DNA of 64,000 nt from Cupriavidus sp. AU9028 (GCF_019795295.1 NZ_JAIMCG010000003.1:186001-250000); one strand, 5' to 3'. Shown: positions 37,938 to 47,055, counted from the stretch's first letter. Program-made: numbers and translations. The notes: generated by a model not told the origin, from the sequence alone.

Positions 37938-39044
37938 ATGGACTTGAGCATTCCCACCCCCGTTGCCGACACCACCGGCAAGGCCACCAGCGCCAGTGGC
38001 GGCGGCCAGCCGCTGGAGATCGATGCGCTGATCGTCGGCGCTGGTCCGGTTGGTCTCTTCCAGGTGTTCGAACTCGGCCTGCTCGAAATCAAGGCCCACG
38101 TGATCGACTCGCTCAAGAGCGTCGGCGGCCAGTGCGTCGAGCTCTATCCGGACAAGCCGATCTACGACATCCCGGCCGTGCCCATCTGCACCGGCCAGGA
38201 GCTGACCGACAATCTGCTCAAGCAGATCGAGCCGTTCGAGCCGACCTTCCACCTTGGCCAGGAAGTGACCGTGGTCGAGCGCCGCGAGGACGACCGCTTC
38301 TTCGTCGAGACGTCGCTCGGCACCCGCTTCATCACCAAGACGATCTTCATCGCCGCCGGCGTGGGTTCGTTCCAGCCGCGCACGCTCAAGGTCGACGGCA
38401 TCGACAAGTTCGACGGCAAGCAGCTGTTCTACCGCGTCAAGGATCCGAGCCGCTTCCACGGCCGCAACCTGGTGATCGTCGGTGGTGGCGATTCGGCGCT
38501 GGACTGGACGCTGGACCTGGTCGGCAAGGCCGAATCGGTGGTGCTGATCCATCGCCGCGATGGCTTCCGCGCCGCGCCGGCGTCGGTCGCCAAGATGAAG
38601 GAACTGTGCGAACAGATGGAGATGCAGTTCCTGGTCGGCCAGATCAGCAGCTACGAAGAGAAGGACGGCGTGCTGACCGAGATCAAGGTCACCGGCGGTG
38701 ACGGCGTCACGCGCCGGTTGCCGGTGGACGACCTGCTGGTGTTCTTCGGCCTGTCGCCCAAGCTTGGCCCGATCGCCGAATGGGGCCTGGATCTGGAGCG
38801 CAAGCAGATCAAGGTCGACACGGAGAAATTCCAGACCAATATCCCGGGCATCTTCGCCATTGGCGACATCAACACCTACCCCGGCAAGAAGAAGCTGATC
38901 CTCTCGGGCTTCCATGAAGCCGCGCTGGCCGCCTTCGGCGCCGCGCCCTACATCTTCCCCGAGAAGAAGATCCACATGCAGTACACGACCACCTCGCCGA
39001 AGCTGCACAAGATCCTCGGCGTCGAAACGCCGACGTTCGACTGA
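37938..39044 (+). CDS. Ferredoxin-NADP reductase, thioredoxin-reductase-like type
   Basis: Flavoprotein that moves electrons between NADPH and ferredoxin. From ATG 37938 (AGGA upstream) it is 368 residues. FAD-binding [17 protein letters not shown] at about 30-46, NAD(P)-binding [18 protein letters not shown], and the second FAD block [21 protein letters not shown]. It has no CxxC redox pair, so it is a TrxR-like FNR rather than thioredoxin reductase. A long 30-residue N-terminal lead ([19 protein letters not shown]) precedes the flavin domain. It ends before a strong terminator. Confidence 0.92.
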   Translation: MDLSIPTPVADTTGKATSASGGGQPLEIDALIVGAGPVGLFQVFELGLLEIKAHVIDSLKSVGGQCVELYPDKPIYDIPAVPICTGQELTDNLLKQIEPFEPTFHLGQEVTVVERREDDRFFVETSLGTRFITKTIFIAAGVGSFQPRTLKVDGIDKFDGKQLFYRVKDPSRFHGRNLVIVGGGDSALDWTLDLVGKAESVVLIHRRDGFRAAPASVAKMKELCEQMEMQFLVGQISSYEEKDGVLTEIKVTGGDGVTRRLPVDDLLVFFGLSPKLGPIAEWGLDLERKQIKVDTEKFQTNIPGIFAIGDINTYPGKKKLILSGFHEAALAAFGAAPYIFPEKKIHMQYTTTSPKLHKILGVETPTFD

Positions 39045-39078
39045 CCGGCACACCGGACCAGGCGAGTCGCACGACTGC

Positions 39079-39103
39079 AAACCGCCCTTCGGGGCGGTTT
39101 TTT
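39079..39103 (+). terminator. UUCG-loop terminator of the ferredoxin reductase gene
   Basis: Nine-base stem AAACCGCCC/GGGCGGTTT closed by a stable TTCG tetraloop and followed by T residues, 35 bases after the stop codon. Confidence 0.95.
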
Positions 39104-39104
39104 C

Positions 39105-39133
39105 TTGCCCCTGCCGGTCGCCCGCTCTATAAT
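39105..39133 (+). promoter_or_regulatory. Upstream promoter candidate for tRNA-Asn
   Basis: TTGCCC (39105-39110), 17 bases, TATAAT (39128-39133). It overlaps the tail of the preceding terminator and would start a transcript about 135 bases ahead of the tRNA, crossing a CGACAG-GAAA-CTGTCG hairpin at 39207-39222. Confidence 0.5.
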
Positions 39134-39230
39134 GCGCCCTTCGCCTGCGTCCGGCTCTCTCCGGCGCCGTTGCGGCCGAGCCGGCGGCTTTGGCAACAGG
39201 AACAAACGACAGGAAACTGTCGAAACCTTG

Positions 39231-39260
39231 TTGACGAAGTAACAAGAAACTGGCTATAAT
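39231..39260 (+). promoter_or_regulatory. Main promoter of tRNA-Asn
   Basis: TTGACG (39231-39236), 18-base spacer, TATAAT (39255-39260). The -10 ends 15 bases before the tRNA 5' end. Confidence 0.85.
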
Positions 39261-39275
39261 CCTTTTCTCAGCTGT

Positions 39276-39351
39276 TCCCCGATAGCTCAGTCGGTAGAGC
39301 GACGGACTGTTAATCCGCAGGTCCCTGGTTCGAGCCCAGGTCGGGGAGCCA
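39276..39351 (+). tRNA. tRNA-Asn(GTT)
   Basis: 76 bases folding as a cloverleaf. The acceptor TCCCCGA pairs with TCGGGGA; anticodon loop CTGTTAA carries GTT (39309-39311) for Asn codons AAC/AAU. The T loop is GGTTCGAGCCC and CCA is encoded (39349-39351). Flanked by a strong promoter and an intrinsic terminator, it is a single-gene transcription unit. Confidence 0.97.
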
Positions 39352-39362
39352 AAGAACAGGAG

Positions 39363-39390
39363 GCCCGCCATGCGAATGGCGGGCTTTTTT
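39363..39390 (+). terminator. Terminator of tRNA-Asn
   Basis: Stem GCCCGCCAT/ATGGCGGGC (39363-39371 with 39376-39384), GCGA loop, six T. Located 11 bases after the tRNA. Confidence 0.95.
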
Positions 39391-39734
39391 ACTGGTGCAT
39401 GCCGCTGGCGAACGCCAGGTTCGCTGTCCGCCCCTCCTCGCGAGTCAGGGCTGGAACGCAGAATGCATCATTTCACACGACACGGCTTGGGCTGGCCAGC
39501 TGCCGTGACGCCAGGCCCCGCTTTTTCGGGGCAGATCCGTGCCGGCTACGCAGCCGGCAGGCAAATCGACCGCCCGCGCCTGTTCCAGGCGCTCCGGTTT
39601 TCCCTCGCGCAGACGCCGGAGGAATTGCCATGCAGGCCAGCATTCGCGAGTATGGGCGACGCTCCTGCGGGGCTTGCGCCGTCGATACTCTCCGTTCCAA
39701 CCCGCCGCGTGAAGCGGCATGCCGAGGACAACCC
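39391..39734 (+). other. tRNA-Asn to rpsU region with an in-frame upstream ATG
   Basis: 344 bases with no separate recognised gene. It holds an unusually good ribosome binding site (GGAGGAATTGCC) in front of an ATG at 39630. That ATG is in the same frame as rpsU and no stop lies between, so 35 codons join directly onto the S21 sequence. Close to rpsU a small hairpin GCCGC-GTGAA-GCGGC sits ahead of its GAGGACAA site. It may be a leader for control of S21 or the real start of an extended protein. Confidence 0.5.
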
Positions 39735-39947
39735 TTGACCAAGATCGTATTGAAGCCGGGCGAGCCGGTTGAAGTGGCCATGCGACGTTTCCGTCGGGCC
39801 ATTCTGCAAAATGGCCTGATCGTCGAACTGAAGAGCCGTACCGCTTACGAAAAGCCGACCACCGAGCGCAAGCGCAAGAAGAAGGCCGCCGAGTCGCGCC
39901 TGCGCAAGCGCCTGCGCATGCAGATGCTTCCCAAGAAGCTGTACTAA
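39735..39947 (+). CDS. rpsU: 30S ribosomal protein S21
   Basis: S21 binds the 30S platform near the anti-Shine-Dalgarno and helps initiation. The product is 70 residues: [20 protein letters not shown], then [20 protein letters not shown] and a very basic C terminus [18 protein letters not shown] start codon at 39735 is inferred because it gives the standard S21 length and a GAGGA lies 9 bases upstream. An alternative in-frame ATG at 39630 would add 35 residues (see region entry). Confidence 0.92.
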   Translation: MTKIVLKPGEPVEVAMRRFRRAILQNGLIVELKSRTAYEKPTTERKRKKKAAESRLRKRLRMQMLPKKLY

Positions 39948-40233
39948 TTACAGCCTCTCCGGTTCCGCCCCGGCTTATCGCCTGCGCGCCACTGGCGCAC
40001 GGCAGCCGGGGATGACCGGTGCCTCGGGCAGCGCCCTTCGCAGGGCGACGCCGCCCCGATCCTTCTGCTACGTCTGTCTGGCAGCGTCCTCGCCTGCCTG
40101 TCGCCGCACGCCTGCACCTCGCCTGCATCTCGCCCGCTGTTCGCTGCCGCACGCAGCCCGCTCGCCGCGCCCTCACCGTTCCCGCCCACGCTGGTAAAGT
40201 GCCACTCCTGACTTTGCCCCGATGCGCTAACGG

Positions 40234-40608
40234 ATGCTTACCGTCCCTCGGCTGACCTCCCCCCACTGGCGCCTGGCCTTCTGGCTGTGCCTGGCCTGCG
40301 TGCTGGTACTGTCCCTGCTGCCGCCGTCCGCGCCCGTCACCGGCACCGGTTGGGACAAGGGCAATCACCTGCTCGCCTTCTCCACGCTCGCCCTGCTGGG
40401 CTGGCGCGCCTATCCCGGCCGAACCGGCGCGGTGGTCGCCGGCCTGCTCGTCTTCGGCGCGCTGATCGAGTGCCTGCAATGGATGACACCGTACCGGGAC
40501 GCGGACTGGATCGACCTGTTCGCCGATAGCGTAGGCATCGCGCTCGGCGCCGTGCTGCAAGGCATGGCCGAGCTGCTGCGCGGCGGCCGCCGCCAGCGCT
40601 CCGGCTGA
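40234..40608 (+). CDS. VanZ-like family membrane protein
   Basis: 124 residues with three to four hydrophobic segments: LAFWLCLACVLVLSLLPPSA (14-33), AFSTLALLGWRAYP (46-59), AVVAGLLVFGALIECLQW (66-83) and DLFADSVGIALGAVLQGM. WDKGNHLLAF and ECLQWMTPYRDADWIDLFAD are the conserved VanZ-like motifs. VanZ confers low-level teicoplanin resistance, but chromosomal relatives have no known function. Separated from rpsU by 286 bases without any gene. Confidence 0.82.
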   Translation: MLTVPRLTSPHWRLAFWLCLACVLVLSLLPPSAPVTGTGWDKGNHLLAFSTLALLGWRAYPGRTGAVVAGLLVFGALIECLQWMTPYRDADWIDLFADSVGIALGAVLQGMAELLRGGRRQRSG

Positions 40609-40651
40609 CGCGCCGCCGCCTCGCTTTCTCACCCGCCAGCGCGACCGGTTT

Positions 40652-40693
40652 GCTCCCCTCGCCCGCTTGCGGGAGACGGGCCGGGGAGAGGGC
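40652..40693. repeat. GC-rich inverted repeat, copy A (solo half element)
   Basis: 42 bases GCTCCCCTCGCCCGC to GGAGAGGGC, forming one imperfect hairpin with a GCTT centre. The right end matches the CCGGGGGAGAGGGC end of copies B-D. It lies between the VanZ-like gene and the ABC exporter. Confidence 0.7.
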
Positions 40694-40737
40694 ATCGGGC
40701 ACTTGCCGACCACCGCAGAAACCTCGCGCCCCCAGCC

Positions 40738-41697
40738 ATGGGCATAATGACGGCATTGCGAGCGGCGCGAACCGGAGCCCCTGCCTTGACAGCCATCCTC
40801 GAACTGCATGACGTGCGCAAGCGCTATGGCCAGACCACCGTGGTAGATGGCCTGAGCCTGCGCGTGCAACGCGGCCAGTGCTTTGGCCTGCTCGGCCCGA
40901 ACGGGGCGGGCAAGACCACCACGTTGCGCCTGCTGCTGGGCCTGACGACGCCCGATGCCGGTGAACTGACGCTATGCGGGGAGCCGGTCCCGCAGCGCGC
41001 TCCCCAGGCCCGCATGCGCGTCGGCGTGGTGCCCCAGTTCGACAATCTGGACCCCGATTTCACCGTCGTGGAGAACCTGCGCATCTTCGGCCGCTATTTC
41101 GGCCTGTCCCGCGCGCAGATCGAAAGCCGGGTGCCCGCGCTGCTGGAATTCGCCCGGCTCGAGAACCGCGCCGACGCGCAGGTCAAGGACCTGTCAGGCG
41201 GCATGCGGCGCCGCCTGACAGTGGCCCGCGCGATGATCAACGACCCCGATCTGCTGGTGATGGACGAGCCGACCACCGGCCTCGATCCCCAGGCTCGCCA
41301 TCTGATCTGGGACCGGCTCAAATCGTTGCTGGCGTCCGGCAAGACCATCCTGTTGACCACCCACTTCATGGAAGAGGCCGAACGCCTGTGCAACTACCTG
41401 TGCGTGATCGACGCCGGCCGCAAGATTGCCGAGGGTCGGCCGCACGAGCTGATCGACACACAGATCGGCTGCGACGTGGTGGAAGTCTATGGTGACGAGC
41501 TCGGCGGACTGCGCGAACAGCTGGCACCGCTGACGCTGCGGATCGAGATGAGCGGCGAGACGCTGTTCTGCTACGTGCGCGAACCCGACCCGCTGCTCGC
41601 CGCCCTGCAGGGCCGCCCCGGGTTGCGGTACCTGCACCGTCCGGCAAATCTGGAGGATGTGTTCCTGAAGCTGACCGGGCGCGAGATGCGCGATTGA
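40738..41697 (+). CDS. ABC transporter ATP-binding protein, NodI family
   Basis: 319 residues. Walker [10 protein letters not shown] (about residue 52), Q loop [17 protein letters not shown], signature [13 protein letters not shown], Walker [15 protein letters not shown] loop [12 protein letters not shown]. NodI/NodJ-type systems export lipo-oligosaccharides in rhizobia, but family members in non-symbiotic Burkholderiaceae have unknown cargo. The start could be at ATG 40738 or 40747; the ABC domain begins about residue 20. Stop overlaps a TTG in the permease region (ATTGA), and the permease starts 14 bases after. Confidence 0.92.
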   Translation: MGIMTALRAARTGAPALTAILELHDVRKRYGQTTVVDGLSLRVQRGQCFGLLGPNGAGKTTTLRLLLGLTTPDAGELTLCGEPVPQRAPQARMRVGVVPQFDNLDPDFTVVENLRIFGRYFGLSRAQIESRVPALLEFARLENRADAQVKDLSGGMRRRLTVARAMINDPDLLVMDEPTTGLDPQARHLIWDRLKSLLASGKTILLTTHFMEEAERLCNYLCVIDAGRKIAEGRPHELIDTQIGCDVVEVYGDELGGLREQLAPLTLRIEMSGETLFCYVREPDPLLAALQGRPGLRYLHRPANLEDVFLKLTGREMRD

Positions 41698-41711
41698 GAA
41701 GGACTTCGAAG

Positions 41712-42590
41712 ATGAGCGAACGAGATCCCGAGCAAGCCCGCGCCAGCGCGGTGACCAGGGCGGACGCCCGCGCCGAAGCGCCCATGGGTCAGGCGGCAGT
41801 GCGCGGCAGCTATCCGCAGCCGTTGTGGCCCCGCAACCTGCGCAACTGGACCATGGTGTGGTACCGCAACTACCGGGTCTGGCGCAAGCTGGCGGTGCCG
41901 TCGATGATCGGCAATCTCGCCGATCCGATGATCTACCTGTTCGGCCTGGGCCTGGGACTGGGCCTGCTGGTCGGCAGGGTCGACGGCGTCTCCTACATCG
42001 CCTTTCTCGCCGCCGGCACGACCGCGTCCAGCGTGATGATGTCGGCCAGCTTCGAGTCGATGTACTCCGCCTTCTCGCGCATGCATGTGCAGCGCACCTG
42101 GGAGGCGATCATGCATGCGCCGCTGACGCTCGGGGACGTGGTGCTGGGCGAGGTGCTGTGGGCGGCCAGCAAGGCCGTGCTGTCGGGGCTGGCAATCATG
42201 CTGGTGGCCGCCGCGCTGGGCTACGCGCAGCTTCCCGGCGCGCTGATGGCGCTGCCGGTGATCGTGCTGGCCGGCATCGCCTTCGCCAGCCTGGCGATGA
42301 TCGTCACGGCGCTGGCGCCCAGCTACGACTTCTTCATGTTCTACCAGACCCTGGTGATCACGCCGATGCTGCTGCTCTCCGGGGTGTTCTTCCCGCTGGA
42401 GCAGTTGCCCGCCGGCGCCCGTGTCGCCACGCAGGCGTTGCCGCTGGTGCACGCGGTCGATGTGATCCGTCCGCTGATGCTGGGGCGGGAGCCGCAGCAG
42501 GTCGGATTGCATCTGGCGGTGCTGGCCGCCTATGCCGCGGTGGCGCTGCTGGTGGCGATGGTGTTGCTGCGGCGGCGGCTGCTGCGCTGA
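41712..42590 (+). CDS. ABC-2 type permease, NodJ family
   Basis: 292 residues with six membrane spans after a soluble 60-residue N terminus. Family features are NLADPMIYLFGLGLGLGLLV, YIAFLAAGTTASSVMMSASFES and LVITPMLLLSGVFFPLEQLP. It is the membrane partner of the preceding ATPase. I use ATG 41712, which has AAGGA about 9 bases upstream; a TTG at 41694 overlapping the ATPase stop is also in frame. It converges with metZ across 46 bases that include a GGGCGG/CCGCCC hairpin with no T-run. Confidence 0.9.
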   Translation: MSERDPEQARASAVTRADARAEAPMGQAAVRGSYPQPLWPRNLRNWTMVWYRNYRVWRKLAVPSMIGNLADPMIYLFGLGLGLGLLVGRVDGVSYIAFLAAGTTASSVMMSASFESMYSAFSRMHVQRTWEAIMHAPLTLGDVVLGEVLWAASKAVLSGLAIMLVAAALGYAQLPGALMALPVIVLAGIAFASLAMIVTALAPSYDFFMFYQTLVITPMLLLSGVFFPLEQLPAGARVATQALPLVHAVDVIRPLMLGREPQQVGLHLAVLAAYAAVALLVAMVLLRRRLLR

Positions 42591-42636
42591 AGGGCGGCCC
42601 TCGCCGCCCCCGCTGCGTTTACCGTGCCTGCTGTCC

Positions 42637-43842
42637 TTATTGTCCCAGCCCGCGCAGCAGATCGGTCTTCAGGTCCTCGACCGACTCCAGCCCCACCGCC
42701 ATGCGGATCAGGCCTTCCGTGATGCCGGCGGCCGCCTTCGCTTCGGGCGCCATGCGGCCGTGCGTGGTGGTGTAGGGATGGGTGACCGTGGTGCGGGTGT
42801 CGCCCAGGTTGCCGGTGATCGAGCAGACCCGGGTGTTGTCGATCACGCGCCAGGCATTGGCGCGCTGCTGCTCGGGGCTGTCGCCCTTCACTTCGAACGA
42901 GACGATCGCGCCGCCCCCGCTCTGCTGCCGCATCGCGATGTCGTGCTGCGGGTGCGATGGCAGCGCCGGATGGTAGACCCGTGCCACGGCCGGGTGCGAC
43001 TCCAGGAATTGCGCGAGCGCCAGTGCGCTGGCCGAATGGCGCTCCATGCGGATGGCCAGCGTCTCCATGCCCTTGAGCAGTACCCAGGCATTGAAGGCGG
43101 ACAGCGTCGGCCCCGCGGTACGCACGAAGGGGAACACCTTGCCCATGATGTACTCCTCGCTGCCGAGCACCGCGCCGCCCAGCACCCGGCCCTGGCCGTC
43201 GATATGCTTGGTGGCCGAGTGCACCACGACGTCGGCGCCAAAGCGCATCGGCTGCTGCAACGCCGGCGAGCAGAAGCAGTTGTCGACCACCAGCAGCGCG
43301 CCGGCATCGTGGGCGATGTCGGCCACGGCGCGGATGTCGGCCACTTCCGTCAGCGGATTGGACGGCGTTTCGAGGAAGAACAACTTCGTGTTCGGGCGCA
43401 CCGCGGCTCGCCACTGCGCCAGGTCGGTGCCATCGACATAGGTGGTCTCGACGCCGAACTTCGAGAAGATATTCGAGAACAGCGTCATGGTCGAGCCGAA
43501 GATCGAGCGCGAGCTGACCAGATGGTCGCCTGCCTGCATGGTGGACAGCACCACCGACAGGATCGCGCTCATGCCCGACGCCGTCGCCATGCAGGCCTGC
43601 GCGCCTTCCAGCGCCGCCAGCCGCTTCTGGAACATGCTGACGGTGGGGTTGGTGAAGCGCGAGTAGGTATAGGCGTGCTCGGCATTGGCAAACCGCTCGG
43701 CGGCCTCCGCCGCGCTGCCGAAGCAGAAGCTGGAGGTCAGGTACATCGCCTCCGAGTGCTCCATGAACTCGCTGCGCAGGGTACCGGCGCGGACGCCGAG
43801 CGTGTCGATGCCGAGGGAGTCGAGGTCGAGCGGGTCGTTCAT
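42637..43842 (-). CDS. metZ: O-succinylhomoserine sulfhydrylase
   Basis: PLP enzyme that makes homocysteine directly from O-succinylhomoserine and sulfide. PLP Lys is in VHSATKHIDGQGRVLGG (about residue 210), with the Tyr in AYTYSRFTNPTVSMFQ and DNCFCSPALQQP. Length 401 is right. MetZ in this group replaces MetB/MetC. It lies downstream of purF in the same direction, separated by repeat B, so it is likely expressed on its own. The order purF-metZ is seen in Pseudomonas and Ralstonia. Confidence 0.95.
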   Translation of the reverse strand: MNDPLDLDSLGIDTLGVRAGTLRSEFMEHSEAMYLTSSFCFGSAAEAAERFANAEHAYTYSRFTNPTVSMFQKRLAALEGAQACMATASGMSAILSVVLSTMQAGDHLVSSRSIFGSTMTLFSNIFSKFGVETTYVDGTDLAQWRAAVRPNTKLFFLETPSNPLTEVADIRAVADIAHDAGALLVVDNCFCSPALQQPMRFGADVVVHSATKHIDGQGRVLGGAVLGSEEYIMGKVFPFVRTAGPTLSAFNAWVLLKGMETLAIRMERHSASALALAQFLESHPAVARVYHPALPSHPQHDIAMRQQSGGGAIVSFEVKGDSPEQQRANAWRVIDNTRVCSITGNLGDTRTTVTHPYTTTHGRMAPEAKAAAGITEGLIRMAVGLESVEDLKTDLLRGLGQ

Positions 43843-43893
43843 GATGTCGTGTGTGGTGGTGCGGAGGGCGGTTGGGTTGGCGGGCGCCCGTTT

Positions 43894-43994
43894 GCCCTCT
43901 CCCCCGGCCCCTCTCCCGCAGGCGGGAGAGGAGAGGAAGACCGATGGTTATGCTCCCCTCTCCCAAGTGTGGAAGAGGGGCCGGGGGAGAGGGC
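43894..43994. repeat. GC-rich inverted repeat element, copy B (complete, 101 bp)
   Basis: The ends are a perfect 21-base inverted repeat (GCCCTCTCCCCCGGC... and its complement ending GGGGGAGAGGGC). Between them lie two more partly palindromic pieces joined by a 20-base linker (GAAGACCGATGGTTATG). It occupies most of the purF-metZ gap. Compare copies A, C and D. Confidence 0.85.
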
Positions 43995-44023
43995 CAGCAG
44001 GGGCCGGTACTGCGCGGCTGCCC

Positions 44024-45553
44024 TTACTCGTTGACCGCCGTGCGTTGCAGATGCAGCTGGGAACGTTCCGTCTCGCCGCCGGTGCCTTCGCGGTCGGACT
44101 GGCTGCGCGCGGTTTCGAGGCGGTCGAGGTAGGCCTCGTCGATATCGCCGGTGATATAGCGGCCATCGAAACACGATGCCTCGAAGTCGCGCAGCGCCGG
44201 GTTGATGTCGCGCACCGCCTGCTTCATGTCCTCGACATCCTGATACACCAGCTTGTCGGCACCGATGATGCGCGCGATCTCGTCATGCGTGCGCCCGTGT
44301 GCCACCAGCTCGCTGCGCGTCGGCATGTCGATTCCGTACACGTTGGGGAACTTCACCGGCGGCGCGGCCGACGCGAAGATCACCTTGTTGGCGCCGGCGT
44401 CACGCGCCATTTGCACGATCTCGAACGAGGTCGTGCCGCGCACGATCGAGTCGTCGACGATCAGCACGTTCTTGCCCTTGAACTCGACGCCCATCGCGTT
44501 CAGCTTCTGGCGCACCGATTTCTTGCGCACCGCCTGGCCCGGCATGATGAAGGTGCGGCCGACATAGCGATTCTTGAAGAAGCCTTCGCGGTAATTGACG
44601 CCCAGGCGGTTGGCCACCTGCATCGCCGCCGGACGGCTCGAATCGGGGATCGGCATCACGACGTCGATGTCGCCCGCGCTCACCTCGTTGCGGATCTTCT
44701 CGGCGAGGTAGTCGCCCATGCGCAGCCGCGCGTCGTAGACCGGCACGCCGTCGATGCACGAGTCCGGCCGGGCCAGATAGACGTACTCGAAGATGCACGA
44801 GTTCAGCACCGCATTGTCTGCGCACGGCTTCGTGTACAGCTTGCCGTCCAGGTCGATGAAGATCGCCTCGCCCGGCGCGACGTCCCGCTCCAGCCGGAAG
44901 CCGATGCCCTCGAGCGCCACGGACTCGGACGCGACCATCCACTCCTTGCCGGAGGGAGTGTCGATGCTGCCCAGGCACAGCGGCCGGATGCCGAACGGAT
45001 CGCGCACCGCGAGCATGCCGTAGCCGGCGATCTGCGCGGTGATGGCATACGAACCGCGCACGCGCCGGTGCAGACCCGATACCGCGGCGAAGATGGTGTC
45101 GGGATCCAGCGAGGTGCCATTGCTGGCACGCTGCAGCTCGTCGGCCAGCACGTTCAGCAGCACCTCGGTGTCGGAATGGGTGTTGATGTGGCGACGGTCG
45201 CGCCGGAACATCTCCTCCCGCAGTTGCTGCCAGTTGGTCAGGTTGCCGTTGTGGGCGAGGATGATCCCGTAGGGCGCGTTGACATAGAACGGCTGCGCTT
45301 CTTCCTCGCTGGAAGCCGAACCGGCGGTCGGGTAACGGACCTGGCCGATGCCGGCAAAGCCCGGCAGGCTGCGCATGTTGCGCGTGCGGAACACGTCGCG
45401 CACCAGCCCGTTGGCCTTGTGCATATGGAAGGTACTGCCGTTGGCTGTTGCAATGCCCGCGGCGTCCTGGCCACGGTGTTGCAGCAGCAGCAGGCTGTCG
45501 TAGATCAGCTGATTGACGGGCGAGGTGGAAACCGCGCCGACGATACCGCACAT
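44024..45553 (-). CDS. purF: Amidophosphoribosyltransferase PurF
   Basis: First enzyme of purine synthesis: glutamine plus PRPP to phosphoribosylamine. The catalytic Cys follows Met (MCGIVGAVS). PRPP loop is [20 protein letters not shown] and the glutaminase motifs are [11 protein letters not shown] and [11 protein letters not shown]. Length 509 is normal. It follows cvpA by 86 bases in the conserved SPOR-cvpA-purF order. The C terminus has a family-typical loose tail rich in R/E/T. Confidence 0.96.
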   Translation of the reverse strand: MCGIVGAVSTSPVNQLIYDSLLLLQHRGQDAAGIATANGSTFHMHKANGLVRDVFRTRNMRSLPGFAGIGQVRYPTAGSASSEEEAQPFYVNAPYGIILAHNGNLTNWQQLREEMFRRDRRHINTHSDTEVLLNVLADELQRASNGTSLDPDTIFAAVSGLHRRVRGSYAITAQIAGYGMLAVRDPFGIRPLCLGSIDTPSGKEWMVASESVALEGIGFRLERDVAPGEAIFIDLDGKLYTKPCADNAVLNSCIFEYVYLARPDSCIDGVPVYDARLRMGDYLAEKIRNEVSAGDIDVVMPIPDSSRPAAMQVANRLGVNYREGFFKNRYVGRTFIMPGQAVRKKSVRQKLNAMGVEFKGKNVLIVDDSIVRGTTSFEIVQMARDAGANKVIFASAAPPVKFPNVYGIDMPTRSELVAHGRTHDEIARIIGADKLVYQDVEDMKQAVRDINPALRDFEASCFDGRYITGDIDEAYLDRLETARSQSDREGTGGETERSQLHLQRTAVNE

Positions 45554-45639
45554 GCCAAACTCCCAGGAAAGGCTTCGTTCCGGTGCACCCTGCCGTCAGA
45601 ACAGCCAGCACACCCTGTTTGCCGGAACCAGATCCGGCG

Positions 45640-46179
45640 TTACGTCTTGACGTACCTGGCGATTTCCGGGGGCAACCAGGGGCGCACCGCTTCCATCGCT
45701 GCGATCACATAGGGGCGGGACACCGCGTCCCGCCAGAAAGGTTCCTCCGGCAGCCGGGTAAAGCCGGCAAGCGTCACCAGCAACATCACCAGCAGGCCGC
45801 CGCGCACCAGCCCGAACGCAAAGCCCAGGCCGCGGTCCGCGGGCTTGAGCCCGGTCGTCTCCAGCAACTGTCCGACCACGGCACCGGCCAGCGCCGCGGC
45901 GATGAAGGTGCCGATGAACATTGCGCCGAACCCCGCGGCGCTGCGTGCCAGTTCGCCGCCGGGCAGCGACTCCGGCATCCATTGCGCCGCCACGCTGCCA
46001 TAGTGGTAGGCAACCCACAGCGCCACCACCCAGCCCACCAGCGACAACAGCTCGCGCATCAGGCCGCGCAGCAGGCCGATCATGGCCGAGGCGATCAGCA
46101 CGAAGGCGACCGCGTAGTCGAAGAAGGTCGGGGCAAACGCCTGGACCAGGGTCGGCGACTCGGTGACGAGGGGTTCCAT
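45640..46179 (-). CDS. cvpA: CvpA family inner-membrane protein
   Basis: 179 residues with four membrane segments (FDYAVAFVLIASAMIGLLRG, LSLVGWVVALWVAYHYGS, AAGFGAMFIGTFIAAALAGAVVG, FAFGLVRGGLLVMLLVTLAGF). CvpA is needed for colicin V production in E. coli but is broadly linked to envelope stability. The R-G-x-x-R-E motif RGLMRELLSLVG matches. It is 30 bases after the SPOR-domain gene and upstream of purF. Confidence 0.92.
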   Translation of the reverse strand: MEPLVTESPTLVQAFAPTFFDYAVAFVLIASAMIGLLRGLMRELLSLVGWVVALWVAYHYGSVAAQWMPESLPGGELARSAAGFGAMFIGTFIAAALAGAVVGQLLETTGLKPADRGLGFAFGLVRGGLLVMLLVTLAGFTRLPEEPFWRDAVSRPYVIAAMEAVRPWLPPEIARYVKT

Positions 46180-46208
46180 GCCGAAGGACGTGCGGCCTCG
46201 CGGCCCGG

Positions 46209-46952
46209 TCAGAGCTCGACCACTTTCGCGGTCAGGCCCGCGGCCTTGACGCGCTTCTGCGCGGCCTCGGCCGCGTCGCGGTCGGCAAACGGACCTGCAC
46301 GCAGCAGGATCCTCTCGCCATCGGCCATCGTCTTGCGCTCGATATAGGCAGGCACCTTGTTCGCCTTCAGCTTGCCCAGCCAGCTCTTCGCCTTGTCCTC
46401 GGTGGAGAAGGCGCCAACCAGAATCACATACTTGCCGCTGCCGTTGTGGGCTTGCGTCTCGGACTTCTCCGGCTTGTCACCCGGCTTGTCGCCCTTGTCC
46501 GCCACCTGCTGCACCTGGCCCCCACGGGCCGGCTCTTCCACCAGTTCCTCGCCCGCGTCGAGCGCGGCGGCGTCGCTGCGTGCCGGCTGTTGCGGCGGCA
46601 GCGGATCGGCCTTGCGCGGCTCCGGACGGGGGCGTTGGCCCTGCTCCGGCGTGGCGGTCAGCTTCACGGCAATATTGTCGGAGGGAGGCCGGGGTTCGGT
46701 TTCGAAGATGATGGGCAGCACGATGACCGCCGCGACGGTCATCACCACCGCGCCGATCAGGCGGCGCCGTGCCCGCTGCTTGGCGGGAAACTCCGGATCC
46801 AGCGTATCGTCGGGGTAATCGTCGCTGATTCCCTGCGCGCCGCGGCGGCTTCGCGCGGACGCGGCGCCGGCATCGGCTGCGCGCTCGCGGCGGCCGCGAC
46901 CCGGTGCCGCGTCGTTGCCCTTGCGGGAGGAAAACAGAGAAAGCAGGCCCAT
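46209..46952 (-). CDS. SPOR-domain protein, DedD-like
   Basis: 247 residues: an N-terminal cytosolic Arg-rich piece, one membrane segment (RRLIGAVVMTVAAVIVLPIIF, about 69-89), a Pro/Glu-rich periplasmic linker, and a C-terminal SPOR domain (YVILVGAFSTEDKAKSWLGK to AAEAAQKRVKAAGLTAKVVEL) that binds denuded septal peptidoglycan. This is the layout of DedD/FtsN-like division proteins. It sits in the folC-dedD-cvpA-purF order of E. coli, supporting the DedD assignment. Confidence 0.9.
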   Translation of the reverse strand: MGLLSLFSSRKGNDAAPGRGRRERAADAGAASARSRRGAQGISDDYPDDTLDPEFPAKQRARRRLIGAVVMTVAAVIVLPIIFETEPRPPSDNIAVKLTATPEQGQRPRPEPRKADPLPPQQPARSDAAALDAGEELVEEPARGGQVQQVADKGDKPGDKPEKSETQAHNGSGKYVILVGAFSTEDKAKSWLGKLKANKVPAYIERKTMADGERILLRAGPFADRDAAEAAQKRVKAAGLTAKVVEL

Positions 46953-47055
46953 AGCTGGTTCAGTGCGTCGGCCGTCGTCGGGCCATCGGAATTGTCGCCC
47001 TTCAACGCCTTGCCGCCGGCAGCGACATTGCTGCTCCCGGCTGGTTGCTTGCCAC

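Noticed and set aside
42590-42637. GGGCGG-CCCTCG-CCGCCC hairpin between the permease and metZ as a terminator
   Set aside because: Stem of 6 bp without a T-run; too weak to claim as an intrinsic terminator in a GC-rich genome.
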